A DNA stretch of 64,000 nt from Bradyrhizobium diazoefficiens (GCF_018131015.1 NZ_JAFCJJ010000002.1:310001-374000), one strand, 5' to 3'; positions 24,185 to 33,075 are shown, counted from the stretch's first letter. Numbers and translations are program-made. The notes: a model not told the origin generated them from the letters alone.

Positions 24185-25629
24185 ATCGCGCCCCGCATCG
24201 CAGATGGCCCAAGCGCGGCACCGCCGATTCCCAGGATCGTCCTGATGGCTGCGATCGTCTCGCGGTCGAGCACGGCAAGGCCCTTCAGATAGTCCTTCTC
24301 GGTCGCGTCCGCATGGGTCGCGATCCGGCCGTTGAGCGTGATCGAAGCGTCCAGCAAATCCAGATGCAGGCGCCAGCAATCGCGCTCGGCCGCTGGCAGC
24401 GTGATCGAATATGGCATTTCGAAGGGCGGGCCGGCGCGTGGGCCATCCGGGGATGGACCCAATGGCAGCTTCACCAGGATCCTGCCGATGGCACGCAGAT
24501 TGTACATCTCGCCAAACGTCCGGTGCACGATCATGCCGCGCGCTGCGGCGTCCTCCTGGCGGGAGTCGGCGCCGGAGATGCGGAACGCATGCGACAAATA
24601 CACCAGCAGCATGCGATAGCGGAGATTGAACAGCTCAGCCCAGCGTCGCGTCCGGTCATTTGCAATGTAGCTCGTGCCCGGGATATCGCCCTCACCGCCC
24701 TGGGTGCGCGGATTGGGCGCGAGTTCGATCGTCGGCGACCAGCCGTCGCCTTCTTTCGGAAACTCGCGATAGATCTGCAGGAAACGACGGAAATGCGATA
24801 ATTCGTCGATGTCAGGGTCGATATCGGCCGCTTCTCCCTGTTCGGCGACGGCTTCAAGCGCGGTCACCGCGCTGTCGCGCGAATAGGCCGTCATGATCAG
24901 AAGATCCGGCGTCTTGCTTTCGGGGGAAAGCGTCGCGCCACGCTCGCCCTGGCGGTAGGCTCGTCCCCATTCGTCCCACGAGGCCTGATAGGGCAGCGTG
25001 TCCGGCTGGAATACCGCGTCGGACAAGAGCTTTTCGTTTCCGATCACGTCGATCATGAGGGAGTACAACACGCCGACGCGCTTGACCGGCATCGACTGGC
25101 CCGCAAGTGCGAGATCGTAGATCTCCTTTTTCTCGTCGGCCGTGACGTCCTTGGGCCACTTCTCCGGGCTCTCGGTGACGACATAGCGGGCAAGGGAGGC
25201 CCGGCTGAGCGGCTCGAGTGCAAACTCGAAGGGATAGAACGGCGCGTCCCAGGGATAGTCGTTGCGATCGAGATTGAGCGGACCACCGATCAGCCGCAGA
25301 ACATTCTCGACGGTGATGAGATGGGCCATTTCCTCCTTGGCAATACCGAGAATGACCTCCTGCCATCGTCGGACGTCCGCCTGCCGGGCCCTGGGAACCT
25401 GAGGGCCGCCGAGCGAATAGGCGGCATAGAGATATTGCACCATCAACAGGTGTTCGATCTCGGCGCCGATATGAAGCAGGTAGACCGCGTAATCGTGCCC
25501 GGAGAAGCCTGCCGGCAGCTCGTGCTTGTCTTTCGCCGCGGCCGTTCGCGCAAACGCCGCCATCGAGGAGACTACGGGCGCCTTCGGCGAGAACAGCCAT
25601 TCCAGGTTCTTGGCGACACGGGAGCGCAT
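24181..25629 (-). CDS. Ferritin-like domain protein (VioB/RebD-type iminophenyl-pyruvate dimer synthase family)
   Basis: This 482-residue protein is the first gene of the island operon. Residues about 40-260 form a ferritin-like four-helix bundle of the type in VioB and RebD. ExxH motifs occur at E57-H60 (GAEIEHLLMVQYLYAAY) and E100-H103 (IAKEEMAHLITVENVL), and a third lies later in DIDELSHFRRFLQIYREF. These would bind a non-haem iron pair. The C-terminal 200 residues are helical and lack the haem catalase-like domain of VioB, which is much longer. The ATG at 25629 follows GAGGGG. The stop overlaps the LodA-like N part (ATGA). Iron-dependent oxidation of an amino-acid-derived imine or of a peptide is conceivable; the reaction is not known. 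Confidence 0.82.
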   Translation of the reverse strand: MRSRVAKNLEWLFSPKAPVVSSMAAFARTAAAKDKHELPAGFSGHDYAVYLLHIGAEIEHLLMVQYLYAAYSLGGPQVPRARQADVRRWQEVILGIAKEEMAHLITVENVLRLIGGPLNLDRNDYPWDAPFYPFEFALEPLSRASLARYVVTESPEKWPKDVTADEKKEIYDLALAGQSMPVKRVGVLYSLMIDVIGNEKLLSDAVFQPDTLPYQASWDEWGRAYRQGERGATLSPESKTPDLLIMTAYSRDSAVTALEAVAEQGEAADIDPDIDELSHFRRFLQIYREFPKEGDGWSPTIELAPNPRTQGGEGDIPGTSYIANDRTRRWAELFNLRYRMLLVYLSHAFRISGADSRQEDAAARGMIVHRTFGEMYNLRAIGRILVKLPLGPSPDGPRAGPPFEMPYSITLPAAERDCWRLHLDLLDASITLNGRIATHADATEKDYLKGLAVLDRETIAAIRTILGIGGAALGPSAMRGAI

Positions 25630-25859
25630 GGCGAAATCCCCTCGTTCGTCGACGAAATAAGGAAGGCGATCAAAAGTCTGATGAGATCAATAAATTTGTT
25701 GTGCAGCTGAGAAGATCACAACCTTTGAGCGAAATCAATGGTTCGAAGGATCTGTTGCTGAAGATCCCGACCCACCGTCCGCGCCTTCGATCGGCCGGCT
25801 TCGTGAGACCAGGAAGCGCAGGCGCCGAACGAAACACCAGCAATCAAGGGGAGTGGCGC

Positions 25860-25936
25860 TGGCGCACCCGACACGATTCGAACGTGTGACCTTTGCCTTC
25901 GGAGGGCAACGCTCTATCCAGCTGAGCTACGGGTGC
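25860..25936 (-). tRNA. tRNA-Arg (anticodon CCG)
   Basis: On the minus strand the 77 bases fold as a tRNA. The acceptor arms are GCACCCG and CGGGTGC with discriminator G and an encoded CCA. The D arm contains AGCTCAGCTGGATAGAGC, the anticodon loop is CTCCGAA in a TTGCC/GGCAA stem, and the T arm carries GGTTC-type GTTCGAATC. Anticodon CCG reads CGG (Arg). Its 3' half is duplicated at 18291-18335, so it appears to be the integration site of the neighbouring island. Confidence 0.95.
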
Positions 25937-26059
25937 TGACCGAGGTGTCATGTAGCCGATTGGCGGGGGGCGGGCAACTGGTCTGGGGGCGTCAATCCGG
26001 GCCGATTTTCGCGCGGGCGGGGCCAGGAACCGGCACTCCTGCCGCCCGGCTGTGCCGTG

Positions 26060-29000
26060 TCAGGCCACCGCAGCCACCTCGACGCCGCCGAGCAGTTGGC
26101 GGACCTCGGCCGCCGGCTTCGGGGCGCTGAACAAATAGCCCTGCATCTCTGTGCAGCCGAGCGCCCGCAGCATCTCGCGCTGGGCTTCGGTCTCGACGCC
26201 CTCGGCGACCGTGGTCATGTTGCTGGTGGAGGCGATGTTGACCACGGACTGCACGATCACGGGCGCGCCGCTCTCCTCGGCGATGTCGGCGACGAAGCAG
26301 CGGTCGATCTTGATCTTGTCGAACGGGAAACGCTTCAGATAGCTCAGCGAGGAGTAGCCGGTGCCGAAATCGTCGAGCGCGATGCGCACGCCGATGGCGC
26401 GGAGCTGGTGCAGGATCGAGAGCGCAACCTCGTCATCGCGGATCAGCACGGCCTCGGTGATCTCGAGCTCGAGCCGGTGCGCATCGAGCCCGGAGGCGAG
26501 CAGCGCGCTCGCGATCCTGAGCGCGAGGTTGTCGCATTTGAGCTGCACCGGCGAGACGTTGACCGCGATCCGCACATGGTCCGGCCAGCTCGCGGCCTCG
26601 CTGCAGGCCGTGCGCAGCACCCAGTCCCCAAGCTCGTTGATCAGGCTGGTATCCTCGGCGATCGGGATGAACTCCGCCGGCGACACCATGCCCCGCTCGG
26701 GATGACGCCAGCGCAGCAGCGCCTCGCAGGCAGAGACCTCGCCCGAGCGCAGATTGACCAGCGGCTGGTAGTGGATCTCGAAGCCGCCGTCCACCATGGC
26801 CTGGCGCAGATCCTGCTCCAGCATGAGGCGCGCCTTGGCGCTCGCATCCATCTCCGGCTCGAAGAAGCGATGGGTGCGCCGCCCCTCCGCCTTGGCGCTG
26901 TACATCGCGAGGTCGGCGTTCTTGACGAGCTGGTCGAGATCGGTGCCGTCCTGCGGCGCCAGCGCGATGCCGATACTGGCGTCGGTGGAGAGCTGGTGGC
27001 CGAGGCAGTGATAGGGGCGGCGGATCGCCTCGTGGAGGCCGGTCACGAAGGACAACGCGTCGGCCGGCGATTCAATCCCGGTCCGGATCACCGCGAACTC
27101 GTCGCCGCCGAGCCGGGCGATCAGGTCGCCCTCCCTGAGGCAGCCGCGGATGCGGGCCGCGATCGCCTTGAGCAGCTCGTCGCCGACATGGTGGCCGAGC
27201 GAATCGTTGATGCCCTTGAATTCGTCGACGTCGATATAGAGCAGCGCGAACTGCGCGCCGCTCGCGATCTTCTCCAGCTCGCGTTCGATCTGCGCGCGAA
27301 ACAGCGTGCGGTTCGGCAGGTCGGTCAGCGCGTCGTAATGCGCCATATGCGCGATCTTCTCGTCGGCCTGCCGTCGTTCGGTAACGTCGTCGACCACGTT
27401 GATGAGATAGCGCGGCTCGCCGGTGTCGTCGCGAAGGCCGACCCGGGTCGAGGTGATGTAGCGTAGTCCCATGGCCTGGGACTGCCAGGGGTGCTCGCCC
27501 TTGAACAGGCCGTCGGGCGATTGCAATGCCTTGTCGTCGTCCTCGGTGACCAGCCTGGCGGCCTCCTGCGGAAAGATCTCGAAGGCGGTCTTGCCGACCA
27601 CGGTTTGGCGCGACTGACCGAATTGCTGTTCGGCCACGCCGTTGATCAGCAGATATTGCCGCGTGCGCGCGTCCTTCACCGTGATCTGCGACGGGATGTG
27701 ATCGATGATCTCGCGCAGGAAGGTGTAGTTGCGATCGCGCTCGTGCTCGAGGTTGCACCGCTCGGTGATCTCCTCGATGGTGGCGACCCATCCGCCCTGG
27801 GCGAGCGGAGTGTTGATGACCTGGAAGGTGCGGCCGTTGGGAAGCGCATGGACCTTGCTGGAGATCCTGCCTTCGGCGACGTCCTTAAGGATGTCGTCAC
27901 AGAACGCCTCGACATCGCCGCTGTACACGCCGCGTTCCTGGCGATGATACATCACCTCGCGGAGATGGCAGCCCGGCTTGATGATTTCGGTGGACAGGCC
28001 GAACATGTCGGAGTAGCGGCGGTTGCTGATGACGATATGGCCGCTGGCGTCGTAGAGGATCAGCCCCTGCGACATGTTGTTGAGGGCGGTGTCGAGCCGC
28101 CGCCGTTCCGCTTCGACCCGCTCCTGGGCCTCGCGGTTCTGCCGGTTGATCTGGCGGATGATCAGATAGAGGATCAGCGCGATCACGAGGGCCGCAAGCG
28201 CGGCGGCGGTCACCATGACGCCGGTCTGCTGCCGCCAGTCCGCAAGCGCGGCCGACATGGTGTTGGTCGCGGCGATGACCAGCGGGAAATGCGACAGCGA
28301 GGCGGCCGAACCCAGCAGCTCTTCACCGCTCACCAGTCCCTTGACCCGAAACGTGTGCTGGCCGCCTGAGGCCAGCACCCTGCGCATCATCGGCGCGCCC
28401 TTGTAGCTCTTCCCGATCCGGGATGCGTCATGTGGGTAGCGCGCCAGCATCTTGCCGTCGCGGTCGAACAGCGAGATCGCGGCGCCGTCGGCGAGCGCCA
28501 CGGAGGCGAAATAATGCTGATAGCTGTCGGGATCGATTCGCCGGACCATCGCGCCGACGAAGGTGCCGTCCGGCAGGCTCAGCCGGCGCGCCACGATCGT
28601 GGTCCACTTGTCGATCAAATAGCTGTGCACGGATTCCAGCAGCACCGGCTCCGACGCCGGATTGGACTTGAACGTCTGGAAATAGGCGCGCGAGGAGACG
28701 TTGACCTTGGGCAGCGGCTGATTGCTCGACCAGCTGATCAGCTCGCCTTCGGAATCGTAGACCGCGATATCCCCGAGATGGGACGCGGCGCCGACCTTGC
28801 TCTGCAGCATCCTGGCCGCCTCGGGCCCGGACATGCGCTCGCGAAACATCTGCGGCGAGGTGATCTCCGGCAGACGCATCTGCCAGATCAGGTCGGCGGC
28901 GACGACGTCGGAATCCTCGAACTGCTGGTCGAAATGCCGCGCGATCAGTTGAACGGTGGTTTCCAGCTCGCGCTCGCGATTGGCGAGCGTCCGCTCGCGA

Positions 29001-29161
29001 AATTCGCCGACGGCGATCGCGGTCGCGGCAAAGATGCCGGCCACCAGCAGCGCGCCGGACAGGGTCAGCCAGAGCACGGGGCCGCGCCTGGCGGCAGCGT
29101 CGCGGCTGCGCCTTGCGGCGAGTGACAGTCTGGCTGCCATGCTGGAAATTACGTCGCGCAT
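26060..29161 (-). CDS. Membrane sensor GGDEF-EAL protein with PAS domains
   Basis: This is a 1033-residue cyclic-di-GMP enzyme. A membrane segment (PVLWLTLSGALLVAGIFAATAIAV, about 28-51) is followed by a periplasmic dCache-like sensor (about 55-305) and a second membrane segment (VTAAALAALVIALILYLII). PAS domains occupy about 355-460 and 475-590. The GGDEF domain carries ARLGGDEFAVI and the EAL domain CEALLRWRHPERG with DDFGTGYSSLSYLK. Both catalytic motifs look intact, so synthesis and hydrolysis of c-di-GMP are both possible. I chose the ATG at 29161 because AGGGGGCGG precedes it; an upstream start at 29206 would only add 15 residues before it. It is a single gene next to the tRNA. Confidence 0.93.
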   Translation of the reverse strand: MRDVISSMAARLSLAARRSRDAAARRGPVLWLTLSGALLVAGIFAATAIAVGEFRERTLANRERELETTVQLIARHFDQQFEDSDVVAADLIWQMRLPEITSPQMFRERMSGPEAARMLQSKVGAASHLGDIAVYDSEGELISWSSNQPLPKVNVSSRAYFQTFKSNPASEPVLLESVHSYLIDKWTTIVARRLSLPDGTFVGAMVRRIDPDSYQHYFASVALADGAAISLFDRDGKMLARYPHDASRIGKSYKGAPMMRRVLASGGQHTFRVKGLVSGEELLGSAASLSHFPLVIAATNTMSAALADWRQQTGVMVTAAALAALVIALILYLIIRQINRQNREAQERVEAERRRLDTALNNMSQGLILYDASGHIVISNRRYSDMFGLSTEIIKPGCHLREVMYHRQERGVYSGDVEAFCDDILKDVAEGRISSKVHALPNGRTFQVINTPLAQGGWVATIEEITERCNLEHERDRNYTFLREIIDHIPSQITVKDARTRQYLLINGVAEQQFGQSRQTVVGKTAFEIFPQEAARLVTEDDDKALQSPDGLFKGEHPWQSQAMGLRYITSTRVGLRDDTGEPRYLINVVDDVTERRQADEKIAHMAHYDALTDLPNRTLFRAQIERELEKIASGAQFALLYIDVDEFKGINDSLGHHVGDELLKAIAARIRGCLREGDLIARLGGDEFAVIRTGIESPADALSFVTGLHEAIRRPYHCLGHQLSTDASIGIALAPQDGTDLDQLVKNADLAMYSAKAEGRRTHRFFEPEMDASAKARLMLEQDLRQAMVDGGFEIHYQPLVNLRSGEVSACEALLRWRHPERGMVSPAEFIPIAEDTSLINELGDWVLRTACSEAASWPDHVRIAVNVSPVQLKCDNLALRIASALLASGLDAHRLELEITEAVLIRDDEVALSILHQLRAIGVRIALDDFGTGYSSLSYLKRFPFDKIKIDRCFVADIAEESGAPVIVQSVVNIASTSNMTTVAEGVETEAQREMLRALGCTEMQGYLFSAPKPAAEVRQLLGGVEVAAVA

Positions 29162-29335
29162 TTCCGCCCCCTGCAGGTACAGAAATACGCCGCACAAATG
29201 GCCCAAAGCTTAGGAAAGCCGGTTAGCTAACAGTAAATCTGGTTGTATATTTCCGCTGCGATGAACCGCAGCGGGAATCGGATCGCGGTTGCGTGGCCTC
29301 CGCAATGACCGCCGCGCTGCATCATGAATCGCCGC

Positions 29336-30421
29336 TTAATGCGCGCCGCCCGCGTCCCTCGCGCCGCCGGCATTGCGCAGCCGTCCGACCACGCCGGTCG
29401 GGAAGAAATAGACGCTGGCGATGAACAGCAGCCCGAGCCAGAGCAGCCAGCGGTCGGGATGCAGCAGCCCCGGCAGCAGCGGCAGGCCGGCTTCGCTCGC
29501 CGCCTTGGAGGCGACGCCCATCAGCGACTGCAGATAGTTCTGGGCGAGGATGAAGATGGTGGCGCCGATGATCGCGCCGTAGATCGTGCCCATGCCGCCG
29601 ATCACCACCATCAGCAGGATGTCCAGCATGATCGAGAAGCTGAGAGAGGTGTCGGGGCCGGCATAGCGCAGCCAGAGCGCATTCAGGATGCCGGCGCCGG
29701 CGGCGACCAGTGCGGCGAGACAATTGGCGTAGGTCAGGTGGAACACCGTGCGGAAGCCGAGCGCCTCGGCGCGAAAGCGGTTCTCGCGAATTGCCTGCAG
29801 CACGCGTCCGAACGGCGAGTTCACCACCCGCAGCAGTGCGAGGATCATCAGGGCCGAGACGGCGAACACCAGGTAATAGGTCAGGGTGCGGCCGTTGATC
29901 TCGAATCCCATAAGGCTTTTCGGGATCAGCACCGTGCCGGGCCGCAGCAGCTCCGGCAGCTGGAAGCTGCGGCCGTCCTCGCCGCCGGTGAGCCAGGACA
30001 GCTGCGAGGCCAGCACCTGGAACGCGGAGGCGACCGCGAGCGTGATCATGGCAAAGAAGATCGCGGCCACCCGCAGCGAGAACAGGCCGATGGCGAGCGC
30101 GAGCAGGGCGGCGAGCGGCAGGCCGACGACGATGCCGGTCGCGACCGCGGCCCAGTTCGGGCCCATCCCGTACAGCGCGATCGCGATCGCGTAGCTGCCG
30201 ATGCCGTAGAACATGGTGTGGGCGAACGACACCGAGCCGGTGTAGCCGAGCAGGAGATCGTAGGAGGCGACCAGCGCGGCGAAGACGCAGATTTTTGCAG
30301 CAACGTTCAGCGCTTTTGCGCCGGGGAACAGGAACGGCGTCGCCGCCAGCGCCAGGATGATGACGACGAGGAGAAGCGTGAGCACGCGGCTCTTGGGCGG
30401 ATCGCCTGACAGGATCATCAT
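29336..30421 (-). CDS. livM: Branched-chain amino acid ABC transporter permease
   Basis: This 361-residue inner-membrane permease of the LivM type has about 8-10 hydrophobic segments. It carries the family signatures YDLLLGYTGSVSFAHTMFYG and the EAA-like loop AIRENRFRAEALGFRTVFH, plus MVVIGGMGTIYGAIIGA. It starts in the ATGATG at 30421 or 30418, overlapping the LivH stop by 4 bases. It is the last gene of the liv operon and pairs with LivH to form the channel for branched-chain or other neutral amino acids. The C-terminal tail is Gly/Ala/Arg rich (RLRNAGGARDAGGAH). Confidence 0.94.
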   Translation of the reverse strand: MMILSGDPPKSRVLTLLLVVIILALAATPFLFPGAKALNVAAKICVFAALVASYDLLLGYTGSVSFAHTMFYGIGSYAIAIALYGMGPNWAAVATGIVVGLPLAALLALAIGLFSLRVAAIFFAMITLAVASAFQVLASQLSWLTGGEDGRSFQLPELLRPGTVLIPKSLMGFEINGRTLTYYLVFAVSALMILALLRVVNSPFGRVLQAIRENRFRAEALGFRTVFHLTYANCLAALVAAGAGILNALWLRYAGPDTSLSFSIMLDILLMVVIGGMGTIYGAIIGATIFILAQNYLQSLMGVASKAASEAGLPLLPGLLHPDRWLLWLGLLFIASVYFFPTGVVGRLRNAGGARDAGGAH

Positions 30422-31428
30422 CGGCTGGTCACCGCATAGAGGCCGCGCGGCCGCCACATCAGAATGGCGACCATCAGCAGGATGTTGGAGACGAGGGCGA
30501 GTTTCGGCAGCAGGAAGCCGCCGTAATTGGCGACCATCGCCACCAGGATCGCGCCGATGAAGCAGCCACCGATCGACCCCAGGCCGCCGATGATGACGAC
30601 GATGAAGATCAGCACGGTGAGGTCGTCGCTCATGGAGGCGTGAACCTGCTCGCGATAGAGCGCCCACATCACGCCGCCGAGCCCGGCCAGCGCCGATCCC
30701 GTCATGAACACGCCGAGGAACAGGCGGCGGATGCGGTAGCCGAGCGCTTCTACCATCTCGCGGTTCTCGACGCCGGCGCGGATCAGAAGGCCGAGCTTGG
30801 TGCGGTTGAGCACGAGCTGGATCGCGATGAAGACGGCGAGCCCGACCAGCATCGCCAGCAGCCGGTATTTGGCGATCGCGACGTCGCCGAGGATGAAGGA
30901 GCCGCGCAGCGAGGCCGGCAGCGGCATCGGGATGATCTGCGGCCCCCACAGCGCATAGAGGGTCTGCTCGGCGACGATCAGGCCCCCGGTCGTCATCAGG
31001 ATCTGCTTCAGATGCTGGCCGTAGACGGGGAGGATCAGCACGCGCTCGACGACGAGGCCGAGCGCGCCGGACACCGCCATCGACAGCAGCGCGGCGGGGG
31101 CCAGCACCGCGAGATTGGTCCAGAGCGATTCCGCCTGCACGGAAGCCGCGAACGGCGCGAACACGAGGGTCGCGATATAGGCGCCGACGGCGATGAAGGC
31201 GCCGTGGCCGAAATTGAGCACGTCCATCAGGCCGAACACCAGCGTCAGGCCAGAGGCCATGATGAAGATCATCATGCCCATGGCGAGGCTCGCCACCGTC
31301 AGCGTCAGCCAGGAGCTGGTCGAGCCGACCAGCGGGATCATCAAGAGCGCGAGCGCGACCGGCAGCAGGATCGGCGCGAGATCGCGCTTCGGCTTCGGCA
31401 GCGGATCATTGGCGGCCATCTCGCTCAC
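30418..31428 (-). CDS. livH: Branched-chain amino acid ABC transporter permease
   Basis: This 336-residue integral membrane permease of the LivH type shows FGLMDVLNFGHGAFIAVGAY, the cytoplasmic loop RAGVENREMVEALGYRI, and VVIIGGLGSIGGCFIGA. The gene most likely starts at the GTG at 31428: GGAG lies 8 bases upstream and the GTG overlaps the LivF stop (GTGA). An in-frame ATG at 31419 is 9 bases further and badly spaced. The N terminus before the first membrane segment is short and charged (PLPKPKRDLA). It overlaps LivM at its 3' end. Confidence 0.93.
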   Translation of the reverse strand: MSEMAANDPLPKPKRDLAPILLPVALALLMIPLVGSTSSWLTLTVASLAMGMMIFIMASGLTLVFGLMDVLNFGHGAFIAVGAYIATLVFAPFAASVQAESLWTNLAVLAPAALLSMAVSGALGLVVERVLILPVYGQHLKQILMTTGGLIVAEQTLYALWGPQIIPMPLPASLRGSFILGDVAIAKYRLLAMLVGLAVFIAIQLVLNRTKLGLLIRAGVENREMVEALGYRIRRLFLGVFMTGSALAGLGGVMWALYREQVHASMSDDLTVLIFIVVIIGGLGSIGGCFIGAILVAMVANYGGFLLPKLALVSNILLMVAILMWRPRGLYAVTSR

Positions 31429-32147
31429 TGATGTGTCTCCAGGCTCAGGCCGAGCAGCCGTTCCTGCAGCGATACGTCGGCGGCCAGCGCCGCCATCTCG
31501 CCGCGATGGACGATGGTGCCGTTGTCCATCACCAGCACGCTGTCGCCGAGCTCGCGGGCGGCGAAGAAATTCTGCTCGACCAAAAGGATCGTCGCGCCCT
31601 TGCGCTTGATCTCCTTCAGGCACTCGATCAGCGCCATCACGATCGCCGGCGCCAGCCCCTTGGTCGGCTCGTCGATCAGCAGCAGCTTGCGCGGCTCGAC
31701 GATGGCGCGGGCGATGGACAGCATCTGCTTTTGCCCGCCGGAGAGGCTTCCTGCCCGCGACAGCCAGAACCGGCGCAGCGCCGGGAAGAAGCCGAAGATC
31801 CAGTCGAGCTGGGCATCGTCGAGCGGCCCGTCGCGCGCGGCCAGCACGAGGTTCTCCCTCACCGTGAGGTCGGAGAACACGGCCATGCTCTCCGGCACGT
31901 AGCCGACGCCGAGCCGGGCGATGTCGGGCGTGGCGCGGCTCTCGATGCGCTCGCCGGCGAGCATGATCTCGCCCTTCGATGCCTGCCACAGGCCCATGAT
32001 GGTGCGCAGCGTCGTGGTCTTGCCGGCGCCGTTGCGCCCGAGCAGCATCGTGACCTGGCCTTGCGGGACGGCGAGGTCGATGCCCTGCAGGATGTGATAG
32101 CGGCCGATATGGGTGTGCACGCCGGAGAGTTTGAGCAGGTCGGTCAT
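31425..32147 (-). CDS. livF: Branched-chain amino acid ABC transporter ATP-binding protein
   Basis: This 240-residue ABC ATPase is of the LivF type. Walker A is LLGRNGAGKTTTLRT near residue 40, the signature is AGSLSGGQKQMLSIAR, Walker B is KLLLIDEPTKGLAP, and the switch His follows in ILLVEQN. It powers the LivHM channel together with LivG. The start overlaps the LivG stop by 4 bp (ATGA at 32144-32147) and the stop overlaps the LivH start, so all five genes appear to be one mRNA. Confidence 0.95.
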   Translation of the reverse strand: MTDLLKLSGVHTHIGRYHILQGIDLAVPQGQVTMLLGRNGAGKTTTLRTIMGLWQASKGEIMLAGERIESRATPDIARLGVGYVPESMAVFSDLTVRENLVLAARDGPLDDAQLDWIFGFFPALRRFWLSRAGSLSGGQKQMLSIARAIVEPRKLLLIDEPTKGLAPAIVMALIECLKEIKRKGATILLVEQNFFAARELGDSVLVMDNGTIVHRGEMAALAADVSLQERLLGLSLETHQ

Positions 32148-32920
32148 GCGGCGCTCTCTGCGGTGTTCTTGGGGCTTACACCGAGATAGGCTTCCTGCAC
32201 GATCGGCGAGGCGATCACCTCCGCCGGCGGACCGTCGGCGACGAGCTGGCCGTTATGCAGCACGATGATGCGGTCGGCCAGCGAGCGCACCACGTCCATC
32301 TTGTGCTCGACGAGCAGGATGATCTTGCTCTTGTCCTGCTTGAGCTGCGCGATCAGGTTCAGCACCACCGGCACCTCGTCGATGCTCATGCCGGCGGTCG
32401 GCTCGTCGAACATGAACACTTTTGGCTCGAGCGCGATCATCAGCGCGACCTCGAGCTTGCGCTGGTCGCCATGCGACAGCGCGGTGGCGGCGGCGCCGCG
32501 GCGGCTGCCGAGCGCGACCTGGTCGAGGATGGCCTCTGCCCGCGCGATCAGGTCGCGGCGCACGGTCCAGGGCCGCAGCATGTCGTAATGCGTGCCGGAG
32601 GCGGCCTGCACCGCGAGGCGGACGTTCTCTTCCACGGTGAGGTTCGGAAACAGATTTGTCAGTTGGAACGCGCGTCCGAGACCCGCACGGGTCCGCATCG
32701 GCGCGGAATGCTCGGTGATGTCGGTGCCGTCGAAATGGATGCTTCCGCCGGAGGCGCGGAGCTGGCCCGAGATCAGGTTGAAATAGGTGGTCTTGCCGGC
32801 GCCATTCGGTCCGACGATGGCGGTGAGTTCGCCCGGGCGGAACGTGCAGCTGACGTTGTTGACCGCGACATGGCCGCCGAAGCGGATGGTGAGGTCGCGG
32901 GTTTCGAGGGTGAGCGTCAT
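32144..32920 (-). CDS. livG: Branched-chain amino acid ABC transporter ATP-binding protein
   Basis: This 258-residue ABC ATPase is of the LivG type. It has Walker A VGPNGAGKTTYFNL near residue 41, the D-loop/Walker B VFMFDEPTAGMSIDE, and ILLVEHKMDVV with the switch histidine. The signature reads ALSHGDQRKLEVALMI, a variant of LSGG normal for LivG, where LSHG is common. It begins at ATG 32920. A 155-bp space with a palindromic repeat separates it from livK, and it overlaps livF at its end. Confidence 0.94.
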   Translation of the reverse strand: MTLTLETRDLTIRFGGHVAVNNVSCTFRPGELTAIVGPNGAGKTTYFNLISGQLRASGGSIHFDGTDITEHSAPMRTRAGLGRAFQLTNLFPNLTVEENVRLAVQAASGTHYDMLRPWTVRRDLIARAEAILDQVALGSRRGAAATALSHGDQRKLEVALMIALEPKVFMFDEPTAGMSIDEVPVVLNLIAQLKQDKSKIILLVEHKMDVVRSLADRIIVLHNGQLVADGPPAEVIASPIVQEAYLGVSPKNTAESAA

Positions 32921-32948
32921 TCTTGCAAACCGGTTGGTCTATCGATTC

Positions 32949-33069
32949 ACCTCTCCCCAACGGGGAGAGGTCGATTTGCGCAGCAAATCGGGTGAGGGGG
33001 CACAGGTCCCACGAGGGGACGGAGCCCCTCACCCGGCGCTTTGCGCCGACCTCTCCCTACGGGAGAGGT
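32949..33069. repeat. Palindromic dispersed repeat inside the liv operon
   Basis: Two hairpins, ACCTCTCCCC-AAC-GGGGAGAGGT at 32949-32971 and ACCTCTCCC-TAC-GGGAGAGGT ending at 33069, flank nested palindromes. The internal part includes GGTGAGGGG and CCCCTCACC. It is the same family as 2086-2289. Lying between livK and livG, it may act as an mRNA stabiliser that keeps receptor levels higher than the rest of the operon; that is inference. Confidence 0.65.
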
Positions 33070-33075
33070 AGAAGC

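Larger units (their letters stand above)
18291..25904. mobile_element. Apparent tRNA-Arg-integrated genomic island carrying a LodA-like quinoprotein cluster
   Basis: The region between the two 45-bp direct repeats is about 7.6 kb. It contains two small genes and a five-gene minus-strand operon: ferritin-like, LodA-like N part, LodA-like C part, radical SAM maturase, LodB-like flavoprotein. It lacks housekeeping genes and the surrounding intergenic repeat families. No integrase, relaxase or transposase is seen, so the element is either a remnant or was mobilised in trans. Boundaries are inferred from the repeats only. Confidence 0.65.

Noticed and set aside
25640-25760. A promoter for the quinoprotein operon
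   Set aside because: The region is AT-richer and probably holds it, but TTGTGA with AAATTT-type boxes is too weak to annotate.
26057-27466. A 469-codon plus-strand frame over the GGDEF-EAL gene
   Set aside because: It has no recognisable domain and mirrors the codon pattern of the real minus-strand gene.
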